Below are positions 33,996 to 44,182 of a stretch of DNA of 64,000 nucleotides, piece after piece. Every line of letters starts with the position of its first letter. Position 1 is the stretch's first letter. The notes under the pieces are model-generated. The model saw only the letters and a program-made list of their open reading frames with translations. It searched no databases and was not told where the DNA came from. The position numbers were made by a program, and so were the translations under genes. This DNA comes from Billgrantia sulfidoxydans. Lineage in GTDB: Bacteria; Pseudomonadota; Gammaproteobacteria; Pseudomonadales; Halomonadaceae. The stretch lies in assembly GCF_017868775.1 (NCBI RefSeq), contig NZ_CP053381.1, forward strand, positions 4,154,001 through 4,218,000, read 5' to 3'.

Positions 33996-34988
33996 TCAGC
34001 CATGTGGCGTCCACGGCTCGTCCGGCGAATGCGCCAGGAAGCGCGGACGCCGACGGCGCGCGGCGAAGGGTTCGACACAGGCGTTGTCGCGCCGGTTGTA
34101 GACGAAGAAGACGTTGCTGCGCGGATCCGGCGACATGTTGGCGTTGGAACCGTGCAGCGTATTGCAGTCGAACAGCAACAGCCCGCCCGCCGTGCCCTTG
34201 GGCGCCTCGATGCCGTGGCGCGCGACCAGCTCGCGCAGCGCATCGCGGCCCGGCACGCCGAACTCCTGGCGCTTGAGCGACTGGCGATGATGATCGTCCG
34301 GCGTCTCGCCCAGGCACGGCACGAAGACACGATGCGAGCCCGGGATCAGCATCAGCGGGCCATTGAACTCGTGGTTGTCGGTCAGCACGATCGAAGCGCT
34401 GACCGCGTGCATGGCCGGCATGCCGTCCTCGGCGTGCCAGGTCTCGAAGTCGGAATGCCAGTTGAAGCCCTTGCCCTCGAAACCCGGCTTGTAGTTGATG
34501 CGCGACTGGTGCACGTAGGCATCGCCACCGAGAATCTGGCGTACCCGGCCCACCAGGCGCTCGTCGCGCGCCAGGCTGGCGAAGCGCTCGGACAGGTAGT
34601 GCACCGCGAACAGCGAGCGGATCTCCCGACTGCCGGGCTCGGTGATGCTGAAGTCGCGGCCGCGAAAATCATCGCGGTTGAGCAGCTCGCTCAGTTCACG
34701 ACGCAGCTCGTCGAGCTCCTCGCCGCGGATGAAATTGGGCTCGAACAGGAAGCCCTTGCGCTCGAACTCGTCGAGTTGCGCCTGGTTCAGCGGCCCCTCT
34801 TCGTCGCGGCCACGCACCACGCCCTCCCGGCGCTCCAGCCAGAGGGTGTCGAGCGGCTCGGCCAGCCGGGTGGGATAGGCATCGCACATACGGTCGAGTA
34901 CGCTTCCGACCTGCGAGGTCAGGGTTTCGCTACCGGCGTAATCGGTTGCCTGCTTGAGCTTACGGTTGGACGAAGTCTGTACTGTCAT
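33996..34988 (-). CDS. ectD: Ectoine 5-hydroxylase
   Basis: 330 residues, the size of known EctD. It hydroxylates ectoine to 5-hydroxyectoine using Fe(II), O2 and 2-oxoglutarate. The EctD signature 'FNWHSDFETWHAEDGM' gives iron ligands H178 and D180; the distal His is H279 in 'CNTLHGSNANMSPDPRSN', with R290 for 2-oxoglutarate. The ectABC genes are not in the window, so this is a stand-alone ectD as in Halomonas. AGGAGGTG is 3-4 bases before the ATG. The gene points to salt and heat protection. Confidence 0.96.
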   Translation of the reverse strand: MTVQTSSNRKLKQATDYAGSETLTSQVGSVLDRMCDAYPTRLAEPLDTLWLERREGVVRGRDEEGPLNQAQLDEFERKGFLFEPNFIRGEELDELRRELSELLNRDDFRGRDFSITEPGSREIRSLFAVHYLSERFASLARDERLVGRVRQILGGDAYVHQSRINYKPGFEGKGFNWHSDFETWHAEDGMPAMHAVSASIVLTDNHEFNGPLMLIPGSHRVFVPCLGETPDDHHRQSLKRQEFGVPGRDALRELVARHGIEAPKGTAGGLLLFDCNTLHGSNANMSPDPRSNVFFVYNRRDNACVEPFAARRRRPRFLAHSPDEPWTPHG

Positions 34989-35177
34989 CCAATCACCTCC
35001 TGTGTATCCGTGATCAGTTTCAGTCCCAACTCGTGCAACGGCGTAGCGCCGCGGTGGGAGGCCCCACAGGGCCCTGCAGCGAAGATGTGGTGGCGTCGGG
35101 CTGCGCTTTCAAGAGCTTCGCGAAGGTCGGGCTTTTCCATGGCTTCGGCCCGGCTCGCCTTGCTACATTAGCGGCAT

Positions 35178-35200
35178 CGAGGAGCGGCGAGCGCTCCTCG
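35178..35200 (+). repeat. Inverted repeat in the leader of the YqhA gene
   Basis: CGAGGAGCG - GCGAG - CGCTCCTCG, a 9-bp perfect stem 30 bases before the start. It could be a leader hairpin near the ribosome site. The remainder of the gap 34989-35229 shows no other feature. Confidence 0.4.
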
Positions 35201-35229
35201 CTCCAGTTTCCACCGCCAGGAGAACCCGC

Positions 35230-35775
35230 ATGCCGCCGACACCGGAACCGCCAACGCCTGGTCAAGGCCGCTGGGAGCGGCGCTTCGAACGCTGGCTGTG
35301 GAGCAGTCGCTTCCTCGTGCTGCTGGCCGTCATTCCCAGCCTGGCAGCCGCCCTGGCACTGTTCATCATCGGCACCATGGACATCCTCAAGCTGGTGCTT
35401 GCCACTGCCGGGTACTATCTCGTCGGGGGCGGGCCAGACATTCACGATACCGTGGTCCCCAGCGTGGTCATGGCCGTGGACATCTATCTGGTGGCGATCG
35501 TGCTGCTGATCTTCGGGCTCGGCGTCTATCGGCTGTTCGTTTCTCCCATCGAGCAGGCCGAAGAGCATGCGCCGGGTCATCCGTTCAACGTGCAGTCCTT
35601 CGATCAGCTCAAGGACAAGATCGCCCGCGTCGTCATCCTCGCGGTGATCATCGAATTCTTCCGGGCCGTCGTCGACATTCGCTTCCAGACCCCGCTGGAG
35701 GCCATCTACCTGGCACTGTCGGTGCTGGCGTTGGCCGGCGCGCTTTATCTGATGAGCCGCGCCCAGCCCCATTGA
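35230..35775 (+). CDS. YqhA/UPF0114-family inner-membrane protein
   Basis: 181 residues with four membrane helices. 'LWSSRFLVLLAVIPSLAAAL' and 'FVSPIEQAEEHAPGHPFNVQ' are the family marks, the latter in a cytosolic loop before 'LKDKIARVVILAVIIEFFRAVV'. Family function is not established. AGGAGAA lies before the ATG. It is isolated, ends in a bidirectional terminator, and lies opposite to ectD, so a link to osmotic stress is only by position. Confidence 0.85.
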   Translation: MPPTPEPPTPGQGRWERRFERWLWSSRFLVLLAVIPSLAAALALFIIGTMDILKLVLATAGYYLVGGGPDIHDTVVPSVVMAVDIYLVAIVLLIFGLGVYRLFVSPIEQAEEHAPGHPFNVQSFDQLKDKIARVVILAVIIEFFRAVVDIRFQTPLEAIYLALSVLALAGALYLMSRAQPH

Positions 35776-35825
35776 GCCGAGGACAGGCTACTTTCAGGAG
35801 TCGGCGTGGCGCTTACGCGATAACG

Positions 35826-35852
35826 AAAAAACCGCCCATCGAGGCGGTTTTA
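35826..35852. terminator. Bidirectional terminator between the YqhA gene and tRNA-Thr
   Basis: AAAACCGCC - CATCGA - GGCGGTTTT, a stem flanked by A- and T-runs, usable from both sides. Confidence 0.9.
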
Positions 35853-35888
35853 AATCTCTGCAAGTCGCTGATTTCCCGAAAGTCTTGA

Positions 35889-35964
<76 letters not shown>

Positions 35965-36009
35965 TCGGGACCGACGCTTGCGAACTGCAGAGTCGGAAAA
36001 GGGTTGGCG

Positions 36010-36084
36010 TGGCTGGGGTACCAGGATTCGAACCTGGGAATGCCGATACCAAAAACCGGTGCCTTACCACTTGGCGATACCCCA
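36010..36084 (-). tRNA. tRNA-Gln (anticodon TTG)
   Basis: 75 bases with CCA. Acceptor TGGGGTA/TACCCCA, anticodon loop TTTTGGT region reads TTG, T-loop TTCGAAT. Confidence 0.95.
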
Positions 36085-36090
36085 GCAGTG

Positions 36091-36166
36091 TGGTGGCCAG
36101 AGACGGAATCGAACCGCCGACACGGGGATTTTCAATCCCCTGCTCTACCGACTGAGCTATCTGGCC
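36091..36166 (-). tRNA. tRNA-Phe (anticodon GAA)
   Basis: 76 bases with CCA. Acceptor GGCCAGA/TCTGGCC, anticodon loop TTGAAAA, T-loop TTCGATT. It begins 92 bases after the yggX stop. Confidence 0.97.
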
Positions 36167-36258
36167 GCTGCCAACGGTGCGTATTAAACAAGATCAGCCT
36201 TGCAGCGTCAAGCCTTTCGTTTCATGCAGATGCCGCGACCCAGCGGGCGTCGTTCGGG

Positions 36259-36531
36259 CTAGCGCTCGGGCGGTACGTAGCCTTCCGCCTGGTCGGTTTC
36301 ACGGTTGTCGAGGAAGCGCTCCATCTGCTCGTTGAGATAGGCCCGCGCCTCGGGGTCGAGCATGTTGAGGTGCTTCTCGTTGATCAGCCGGGTCTGCAAC
36401 GCCTGCCACTCCTCCCAGGCACGCTTCGATACACTGGCCTGGATCTCCTGGCCCTTCTTTCCCGGCAATGGCGGGAACGGCAGCGCTTCGAGCTCCTGCT
36501 GGTACTTGCGACAGAAAACGGTCTGACTCAT
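36259..36531 (-). CDS. yggX: Fe(2+)-trafficking/oxidative damage protection protein
   Basis: 90 residues, the family length. 'FCRKYQQELEALPFPPLPGKKG' opens with the conserved Cys, and 'LINEKHLNMLDPEARAYL' follows. YggX protects Fe-S clusters and aids repair after oxidative stress. It follows mutY by 34 bases, as in E. coli; MutY has an Fe-S cluster, which gives the pairing sense. AGGAGA precedes the ATG. Confidence 0.94.
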   Translation of the reverse strand: MSQTVFCRKYQQELEALPFPPLPGKKGQEIQASVSKRAWEEWQALQTRLINEKHLNMLDPEARAYLNEQMERFLDNRETDQAEGYVPPER

Positions 36532-36565
36532 GGCGATCTCCTCGGCGATAGGGTGGAACGAGATT

Positions 36566-37657
<1,092 letters not shown>

Positions 37658-37682
37658 GAACCACCTTGACACGGAAGTGACG

Positions 37683-37711
37683 AAAAAAAGCGCCGACTGG
37701 TGAGTCGGCGC
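37683..37711 (-). terminator. Rho-independent terminator of the PanZ-like/asmA transcript
   Basis: Perfect 9-bp stem GCGCCGACT/AGTCGGCGC with loop GGTG; on the minus strand it is followed by seven T. Confidence 0.92.
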
Positions 37712-37732
37712 AGAGACTGGCTTGTTGGGTCA

Positions 37733-40081
37733 TCAGTTCAACAGACCACGCAGGGTGTCGCGAAGTTCCCGACCGGCTCCCTCGCCGAGACGCTCCTCGA
37801 GCCGCTCGAGCGGACGCTCCAGGCGCTCCTCCAGCTCCTCGCCGGCGCGGCGGGAGGCTTCGTCGCGCAGCAGCTCGGCCAGTGTCGCCTGAAACGCCTC
37901 ACGATCGAAGCGACACCATTCGCCGCTGTCACCGGAGAGCTCACCGCTACAGCGCACCGGTAGCGGCACTCGCTCCAGGCGTCGATTGACCGGGCAGGCG
38001 GCATCCGCACCATCGACGAAGCGGGCGGCAGCACGCAGGTCGAAGCGTTCGCTGCCCAGGTCAAGCTCGCCGCTGCCGCCCAGCTCGATGCCGGGAATGA
38101 GAACCAGGATGTCTTCACTGCGAGCAACGCCATCGTTGATGCGCAGGCCCGCTTCGGCACGCTCGAAGCGCGTATCGGCGCTCCAGTCACGGCTGGTCTC
38201 GCGGCCTTCGAGCGTGGCCGCCAGGGTGCACAGCTCCTGCGATACGTTGACGTCGAGAACGGCCCCCTCGTCGATGTGCCCCTTCAGCCGCCCGTTGAGG
38301 TTGCGCTTGAGCGCCGGCCAACTGTTGGCACGCGTTTCAAGTTCACCGTCGAGGGTCAGGCGACCGCGCAGCGGCGCAGCGCTGCCGTCCTCGCTCAGCG
38401 CCTGCAGCAGCGGCTCCAGTCGCACCCGCGAAAGGCTGGGCTTCAGCTGCCAGTGAATCGGCTCGCGGGTCAAGTCGAGTGCACCGCTGGCGCTCAGCTC
38501 GCCGTCGTAGAAGACCGAGCCGAAGCGCTCGAGGCGCTGCTTTCCATCGCCGCCGGACAGGGCCAGCCCCACCTCGGTAAAGTCGAGCCCCGAAAGGTGC
38601 AGCTGCGCCAGGTCAAGCGTGCCGCTCAAGTTCAGCTGGCTCAGCCACTCGGCGGGCACCAGCGTGCCTGCATCCTGCGCATAGGCCTTGCCGAGGCCCG
38701 GGAGGTCACGCCGAGCGGCACTCTGGTCGGCGGGCTCGGGCGGCGGCAGGTAGCGATCCAGATCGAGGCGGTCTCCCTGCAACTCGAAGTCGAGCAGTTT
38801 TCCGTCGAAGCCGGCGCCCAGCCTGCCGGTAAAGGTGCTGCCGTCGAGCACCATGGTCAGGCCCGCCAGCTCGAGGCGCTCCAGATCGCCTTGCACCGGG
38901 CTGGTCAGCGCCACGTCGGTGAGCGCCTGCGGATCCGCCGTTTCGACCATCTTGCCGAGCCGCGAGAGCCAGGGCCGCAGCGAGAAGGGCGCCACGCTAA
39001 GCTGGCCGCTGTAGGCGGGCGCCCGGTCGAGGTCGGTGAGATTGAGATGTCCGCTCAGGCTCAGGTCATCGGGCCCGGTCAGCTGCAGGTCACGCAGCTG
39101 TGCCGAGTTCTCGGCCAGATCGGCATCCACCGCCATCACCAGCGCCAAGGGCACCGGTTCCTCGCCCAGGGCGGGATGCCGCAGCCCGGCCTCGAGCCGC
39201 CCCTCCTGCAACTGCAGGCGCTGCTGCGAGAGATCGAGAATGAGCTGCTGTCCGCTCAGATCGAGCTGTTGCCTGCCCTCGAGACCCGCCAGCAGGCTGG
39301 CGGTGCTGAGTTTCAGCCCCTCGAGCAGATAGCGGCGCTCGGCAAGGACGAGCCGCATCCGTCCCTCTAGCGAAATGTCGCTCGCCAGGGCCGGGCTTCG
39401 CTCCAGCTCCCGCCAATCGAGGGTTGCGTACGATTTCAACTTGAAAGAGGACTTGAACGGAAAGGCGCGCTGGGGATTGACGTTGGTACCGGAGAGATTG
39501 ATCTCCTCGACGACCCACTCGGTTCGCTGTGTCAGGTCGCGGTATGTCGCCGCGCCGTTGCGCACCTGCACGCTGGCGATGTTGAGCGCCACGGCCAGGT
39601 TGCTGCTTTCCCGGCTAGGTCCGGCGCTGGCCGGCGCCAGCGCCGATTCGGCCCCCTCACGGCGTTCGTCGAGACGCTGCAGCAGGGTTTCCCAGTTGCC
39701 GCGTCCCTCCTCGTCGCGCGCCAGGCGTAGCTGCATGCCGTCGAGCGTCAGCCCTTCGATGGCGATCTCGCCGCGCAGTAACGGCGCGAACGCCAGGCTG
39801 ACCTCGGCATGGGTGAAGGCCAAAAACGGCGCCTCCTCCTCGCTCTGCTCCGGGAGGCGGCCTTCGGCCTGCTCTACGCTGACCCCCAGGCGCGGATAGA
39901 AGGACCAGGAGAGCGGGCCGTCGAGGGTCAGCTCCAGCCCGCTCTGCTCGCGCACCACCTCGACCAGGCGCGGCTTGAAGTCCTCGGGGTCGAGAAAGGT
40001 CGTGACGTAGACCACGGCCGCCGCCACCACGACGCCGAGCACCCCGATGGCGGCCAGCAGCATCTGCAACAATCGCTTCAT
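37733..40081 (-). CDS. asmA: AsmA-family inner-membrane/periplasmic protein
   Basis: 782 residues. One N-terminal membrane anchor (residues 4-28) then a long periplasmic beta-rich region with the AsmA N-terminal pattern 'FLDPEDFKPRLVEVVREQSG' and 'LSWSFYPRLGVSVEQAEG', and the C-terminal AsmA domain with 'LRGRLTLDGELETRANSW'. AsmA-like proteins are thought to move phospholipid between membranes. The last 60 residues are an Glu/Arg-rich helix, likely coiled. The ATG overlaps the stop of the PanZ-like gene (ATGA). Confidence 0.88.
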   Translation of the reverse strand: MKRLLQMLLAAIGVLGVVVAAAVVYVTTFLDPEDFKPRLVEVVREQSGLELTLDGPLSWSFYPRLGVSVEQAEGRLPEQSEEEAPFLAFTHAEVSLAFAPLLRGEIAIEGLTLDGMQLRLARDEEGRGNWETLLQRLDERREGAESALAPASAGPSRESSNLAVALNIASVQVRNGAATYRDLTQRTEWVVEEINLSGTNVNPQRAFPFKSSFKLKSYATLDWRELERSPALASDISLEGRMRLVLAERRYLLEGLKLSTASLLAGLEGRQQLDLSGQQLILDLSQQRLQLQEGRLEAGLRHPALGEEPVPLALVMAVDADLAENSAQLRDLQLTGPDDLSLSGHLNLTDLDRAPAYSGQLSVAPFSLRPWLSRLGKMVETADPQALTDVALTSPVQGDLERLELAGLTMVLDGSTFTGRLGAGFDGKLLDFELQGDRLDLDRYLPPPEPADQSAARRDLPGLGKAYAQDAGTLVPAEWLSQLNLSGTLDLAQLHLSGLDFTEVGLALSGGDGKQRLERFGSVFYDGELSASGALDLTREPIHWQLKPSLSRVRLEPLLQALSEDGSAAPLRGRLTLDGELETRANSWPALKRNLNGRLKGHIDEGAVLDVNVSQELCTLAATLEGRETSRDWSADTRFERAEAGLRINDGVARSEDILVLIPGIELGGSGELDLGSERFDLRAAARFVDGADAACPVNRRLERVPLPVRCSGELSGDSGEWCRFDREAFQATLAELLRDEASRRAGEELEERLERPLERLEERLGEGAGRELRDTLRGLLN

Positions 40082-40533
40082 GGGTTACCGCCTCCTTGCA
40101 GCGGTGGAGCCAATACGAAATGGTCGCCGGTGATATCCAGGCGATATCCCAGGCGGGTCAGTAGCACCTGATCGGCGACCGGCAGCTGCCAAGAGTGCGT
40201 GCGCAGCTCCCGGCCCGCGGTGCGGGCGGCATCGCTGACCAGCGCCAGCAGCCGCGAGCCGACGCCGCGCCGGCGGGTGGCCTTGCGCACGCACAGTTCC
40301 GACAGCCACCAGGCCTGATCGTCGGCGCTCACCGCCACCGCGCCCAGCAGGCGTTCGTTGAAGCGTGCGCAAGCGAAAAAGTGGCCGGCCTCGAGGTGTT
40401 CGCGAAGGAAGGCGGCCACAGGCACGCCCAGGCGCTCGGCCGGAGCATCGGCATAGATCCGCTGCAGGTCGTGCTTGATCTGTGGATCGGTCGCCCAGAC
40501 GGCCTGGTCTACGAGGTGAAGCGTTACCGGCAT
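40078..40533 (-). CDS. PanZ/PanM-type GNAT acetyltransferase-like protein
   Basis: 151 residues from ATG 40533, which follows GGGAGA. 'ACARFNERLLGAVAV' and 'LCVRKATRRRGVGSRLL' match E. coli PanZ (ARFNERLLAAV and REVTRRRGVG). PanZ binds acetyl-CoA and triggers maturation of, and inhibits, aspartate decarboxylase PanD. It is longer than PanZ by about 20 residues at the N-terminus. panD is not in the window. Coupled by overlap to asmA. Confidence 0.78.
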   Translation of the reverse strand: MPVTLHLVDQAVWATDPQIKHDLQRIYADAPAERLGVPVAAFLREHLEAGHFFACARFNERLLGAVAVSADDQAWWLSELCVRKATRRRGVGSRLLALVSDAARTAGRELRTHSWQLPVADQVLLTRLGYRLDITGDHFVLAPPLQGGGNP

Positions 40534-40721
40534 GACGGTCTCCCTGGGCCGCGGCACGGAGCCGCCGCTGTGAATGGGCGCATTGTAGCGGATGGGGGGG
40601 GCGATTCTCTATAATGGACGGCCCATGACGGCAAGCGCAGAGGCTTGCCCGCCCGGAAGCCGCCTGCGGTCAAGCCGGGCCCATACCATGCGACGCGCGC
40701 CAGCGCCAGAGAGAGTCCGAC

Positions 40722-41315
40722 ATGTCCGAGCGAATCGCCACGGTAACCCGTGATACCAAGGAGACCCAGGTCACGGTCAGCGTGAACCTCGATGGCGAGG
40801 GGCAGCTGAACTGCGAGACCGGCGTGCCCTTCCTCGATCACATGCTGGATCAGGTGGCTCGCCACGGCCTGATCGATCTTGACATCAAGGCGGTGGGCGA
40901 CCTGCACATCGACGACCACCATACCGTCGAGGACCTCGGCATCACCCTCGGCCAGGCCTTCGCCCAGGCGATCGGCGACAAGCGCGGCATCCACCGCTAC
41001 GGCCACGCCTACGTGCCGCTGGACGAGGCGCTATCGCGCGTCGTGGTCGACTTCTCGGGCCGCCCCGGACTCTACATGAACGTCGAGTTCACCCGCGCCA
41101 CGATCGGCCGGCTCGATACCCAGCTGTTCTGGGAGTTCTTCCAGGGCTTCGTCAACCACGCCCGGGTCACGCTGCACATCGACAACCTGAAGGGTTTCAA
41201 CGCCCATCACCAGGCGGAGACCATTTTCAAGGCCTTCGGCCGCGCCCTGCGCATGGCCGTGGAGCCCGACCCGCGCATGGCCGGCCAGATGCCGTCCACC
41301 AAGGGCTGCCTGTAA
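40722..41315 (+). CDS. hisB: Imidazoleglycerol-phosphate dehydratase
   Basis: 197 residues, the monofunctional form (no phosphatase domain). It makes imidazole acetol phosphate in histidine synthesis using Mn. Metal motifs: '[14 protein letters not shown]', '[14 protein letters not shown]' and '[15 protein letters not shown]'. First gene of a hisB-hisH-hisA-hisF run. GAGAG precedes the ATG. Confidence 0.97.
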   Translation: MSERIATVTRDTKETQVTVSVNLDGEGQLNCETGVPFLDHMLDQVARHGLIDLDIKAVGDLHIDDHHTVEDLGITLGQAFAQAIGDKRGIHRYGHAYVPLDEALSRVVVDFSGRPGLYMNVEFTRATIGRLDTQLFWEFFQGFVNHARVTLHIDNLKGFNAHHQAETIFKAFGRALRMAVEPDPRMAGQMPSTKGCL

Positions 41316-41345
41316 CGCCTTCGACCGAACCTGAGAGGAGCCGCC

Positions 41346-41987
41346 ATGACCATTGCCGTCATCGACTATGGAATGGGCAATCTGCATTCGGTTGCCAAGG
41401 CGCTGGAACACGTCACCCACGAGCACGTCGTGATCACGCGGGACCCACGCCGCATCCAGGGCGCCACCCGCCTGGTGCTGCCCGGCCAAGGGGCGATCCG
41501 CGACTGCATGGGCGAGCTCGAGAAGACCGAGCTGCGAGGCCTGGTGGAGGAACTGCTGGCCCGGCAGAGCAAGCCGCTGCTGGGCATCTGCGTCGGCCAG
41601 CAGATGCTGCTCGACCACAGCGAGGAGAGCGGCGGCATTCCCTGCCTGGGGTTTCTTGCCGGCGAAGTGAAGCGCTTTCCCACCGACATGGTCGACGACC
41701 GCGGGCAGCGTCTCAAGGTGCCCCACATGGGCTGGAACCTGGTGCACCAACACCATGACCACCCGCTGTGGCAGGGCATCGACCAGGACGAGCACTTCTA
41801 CTTCGTGCACAGTTACTACGTGGCGGCCCAGGACGACGCCTGCGTGTTCGGCACCACCCGCTACGGGCGGATCGACGCGCATGTCGCCATCGCTCGCGAC
41901 GCCACCTTCGCGGTGCAGTTCCACCCCGAGAAGAGCTCGCGGGCCGGACTCAAGCTGCTGGAAAATTTCGTTACCTGGGCGCCCTGA
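41346..41987 (+). CDS. hisH: Imidazole glycerol phosphate synthase, glutaminase subunit
   Basis: 213 residues. It releases ammonia from glutamine for HisF. Triad: C82 in 'LLGICVGQQM', His and Glu in 'AVQFHPEKS'. 'IDYGMGNLHSVAKAL' is the N-terminal signature. GAGAGGAG before the ATG. 30 bases after hisB. Confidence 0.97.
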   Translation: MTIAVIDYGMGNLHSVAKALEHVTHEHVVITRDPRRIQGATRLVLPGQGAIRDCMGELEKTELRGLVEELLARQSKPLLGICVGQQMLLDHSEESGGIPCLGFLAGEVKRFPTDMVDDRGQRLKVPHMGWNLVHQHHDHPLWQGIDQDEHFYFVHSYYVAAQDDACVFGTTRYGRIDAHVAIARDATFAVQFHPEKSSRAGLKLLENFVTWAP

Positions 41988-42080
41988 GGCTCCACCAGGC
42001 CATCCAGGCGCACCCGACCTGCGCAGCCGGCCAGGCCGCCCGACAACCCGGCGCCCCGAACGCGCCCGAGAGGACACGAC

Positions 42081-42839
42081 ATGCTGGTAATACCCGCCAT
42101 CGATCTCAAGGACGGCAAGTGCGTCCGCCTCAAGCAGGGGCGGATGGACGATGCCACTACCTACGGCGACGATCCGGTGGCCATGGCGGCCCGCTGGGTC
42201 GAGGCCGGCGCGCGCCGCCTGCACCTGGTCGACCTCAACGGCGCCTTCGAGGGCAAGCCGATCAACGGTGAGGCGGTGACCGCCATTGCCCGCCGCTGGC
42301 CCGAGCTGCCCATCCAGATCGGTGGCGGCATCCGCAGCGCCGACACCATCGAACACTATCTCGCCGCTGGCGTCTCCTACGTCATCATCGGCACCAAGGC
42401 GGTCAAGGAGCCGGCCTTCGTCGGCGAGATGTGCCGCGCATTCCCCGGCCATGTGATCGTCGGCCTCGATGCCCGCGACGGCTACGTCGCCACCGACGGC
42501 TGGGCCGAGGTCTCCACGGTCAAGGCCACCGAACTGGCCCGGCGCTTCGCCGATGATGGCGTCTCCAGCATCGTCTACACCGACATTGCCCGCGACGGCA
42601 TGATGAACGGCGTCAACGTCGAAGCCACGGCGCAGCTTGCCCGTGAGGGCGGCCTGCCGGTGATCGCCTCGGGCGGGGTGACCAATCTCGACGACCTGCG
42701 CGCCCTGGTGGCCGCGGGCGAGCCGGGTATTCTCGGCGCCATCACCGGCCGAGCCATCTACGAAGGCAGCCTCGACGTGGCCGAGGGCCAGGCGCTGTGT
42801 GACGAACTGACTGCAGGGCTCGATCGAGCCGGGAGCTGA
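42081..42839 (+). CDS. hisA: Phosphoribosylformimino-5-aminoimidazole carboxamide ribotide isomerase
   Basis: 252 residues. TIM-barrel ProFAR isomerase, step 4 of histidine synthesis. '[18 protein letters not shown]' has the catalytic Asp of the first half; '[14 protein letters not shown]' has the second catalytic Asp; phosphate sites at '[16 protein letters not shown]' and '[11 protein letters not shown]'. 93 bases after hisH, with GAGAGGA before the start; the gap shows no gene. Confidence 0.97.
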   Translation: MLVIPAIDLKDGKCVRLKQGRMDDATTYGDDPVAMAARWVEAGARRLHLVDLNGAFEGKPINGEAVTAIARRWPELPIQIGGGIRSADTIEHYLAAGVSYVIIGTKAVKEPAFVGEMCRAFPGHVIVGLDARDGYVATDGWAEVSTVKATELARRFADDGVSSIVYTDIARDGMMNGVNVEATAQLAREGGLPVIASGGVTNLDDLRALVAAGEPGILGAITGRAIYEGSLDVAEGQALCDELTAGLDRAGS

Positions 42840-42842
42840 ATC

Positions 42843-43616
42843 ATGGGACTGGCCAAACGCATCATTCCCTGCCTCGACGTCGACGCCGGCCGTGTGGTGA
42901 AGGGCGTCAACTTCATTGGCATCCGCGATGCCGGCGACCCGGTGGAGATCGCCCAGCGCTACAACCTGCAGGGCGCCGACGAGATCACCTTCCTCGACAT
43001 CACGGCCAGCCACGAGGATCGCGACACCACGGTGGAGATGGTCGAGCGCATCGCCGGCGAGGTGTTCATACCGCTGACCGTGGGCGGCGGCATCCGCACC
43101 TGCGACGATATCCGCACCATGCTCAATGCCGGTGCCGACAAGGTATCGATCAATACCGCCGCGGTGACCAATCCCGACTTCGTGCGCGAGGCTGCCGAGC
43201 GCTTCGGCAGCCAGTGCATCGTGGTGGCCATCGACGCCAAGCGGGTCTCGGCCGAGGGCGAAGCGCCGCGCTGGGAGATCTTCACCCACGGCGGACGGCG
43301 ACCCACCGGCCTGGACGCGGTCGAGTGGGCGAAGAAGATGGTCGAGTATGGGGCCGGCGAGCTGCTATTGACCAGCATGGACCGCGACGGTACCAAGGCC
43401 GGCTTCGACCTGGGCGTGACCCGCGCCATCAGTGATGCCGTGACGGTGCCGGTGATCGCCTCGGGCGGGGTCGGCAACCTCGATCATCTGGTCGACGGCG
43501 TGCTGGAGGGCGGCGCCGACGCGGTGCTCGCCGCCAGCATCTTTCACTTCGGCGAGTACACCATTCCCGAGGCCAAGCGCTACATGGCCGAACGCGGTAT
43601 CGAGATGCGCCTTTGA
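42843..43616 (+). CDS. hisF: Imidazole glycerol phosphate synthase, cyclase subunit
   Basis: 257 residues, TIM barrel. It joins ammonia from HisH with PRFAR to give imidazole glycerol phosphate and AICAR. '[20 protein letters not shown]' (catalytic Asp), '[14 protein letters not shown]' and '[13 protein letters not shown]' (second Asp) are intact. Starts 3 bases after the hisA stop with GGGAG in the end of hisA. Confidence 0.97.
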   Translation: MGLAKRIIPCLDVDAGRVVKGVNFIGIRDAGDPVEIAQRYNLQGADEITFLDITASHEDRDTTVEMVERIAGEVFIPLTVGGGIRTCDDIRTMLNAGADKVSINTAAVTNPDFVREAAERFGSQCIVVAIDAKRVSAEGEAPRWEIFTHGGRRPTGLDAVEWAKKMVEYGAGELLLTSMDRDGTKAGFDLGVTRAISDAVTVPVIASGGVGNLDHLVDGVLEGGADAVLAASIFHFGEYTIPEAKRYMAERGIEMRL

Positions 43617-43639
43617 TCACGGCGCCGAGGAGCGTGATC

Positions 43640-44164
43640 GTGCCGGCTGCCTGGGGGGGTGTCCTGCGCCGGGGGCTCGCCGCTTTCGCCACGCTCGTGC
43701 TGCTATCGTCGGCAGCCGTGGCCGCCCCGATGCCGAGCTGGCCACCACGGCTCGCACTCGACCACGCGCTGCTGCAGACCAGCCTGTTCACGCGCCACTT
43801 CGATCCCGAGCCCGATCACAACGACCACCAGCAGTTGATCGGCCTCGAGCTGCATAACCCGCAGCGTTGGCTGCTCGGCGGGGCTCGCTTCCTCAACTCC
43901 TTCGACCAGGAAGCCTTCTATCTCTATGCCGGCCGTGAGTTCCCCTTATGGGCGCCACGCGACGACGTCACCCTGCGCGCCAAGCTGACCGCTGGCTTGC
44001 TGCATGGCTACCGTGGCGAGTATCGCGACAATATCCCCTTCAACCGCCACGGCACCGCGCCGGCCGCCCTGCCCAGCGTGGGCCTGCGCTGGGGGCGCTT
44101 CGAGACCGACCTGATCGTCTTCGGTACCGCCGGCGCCATGGTCATCGGCGGTATCCGGTTCTAG
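43640..44164 (+). CDS. Predicted outer-membrane protein of unknown function at the end of the his cluster
   Basis: 174 residues from GTG 43640, preceded by GAGGAG at 7 bases; TTG 43613, overlapping the hisF stop, and GTG 43634 are alternatives. A signal peptide ends near A-V-A-A-P. The mature part has alternating hydrophobic strands ending in 'MVIGGIRF', an outer-membrane C-terminal signal (last residue Phe). 'LLHGYRGEYRDNIPFNRHG' and 'LGGARFLNSFDQEAFYLYAG' are strong conserved blocks that I recall in Pseudomonas proteins labelled sn-glycerol-3-phosphate transporter, a label of doubtful value. It is an 8-strand barrel candidate of PagP size. Confidence 0.7.
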   Translation: MPAAWGGVLRRGLAAFATLVLLSSAAVAAPMPSWPPRLALDHALLQTSLFTRHFDPEPDHNDHQQLIGLELHNPQRWLLGGARFLNSFDQEAFYLYAGREFPLWAPRDDVTLRAKLTAGLLHGYRGEYRDNIPFNRHGTAPAALPSVGLRWGRFETDLIVFGTAGAMVIGGIRF

Positions 44165-44182
44165 GCGTCGGTCCTTCCGCGC

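Noticed and set aside
41031..43289. 752-codon minus-strand frame opposite hisB, hisH, hisA and hisF
   Set aside because: It mirrors four certain his genes and has no recognisable motif or ribosome site.
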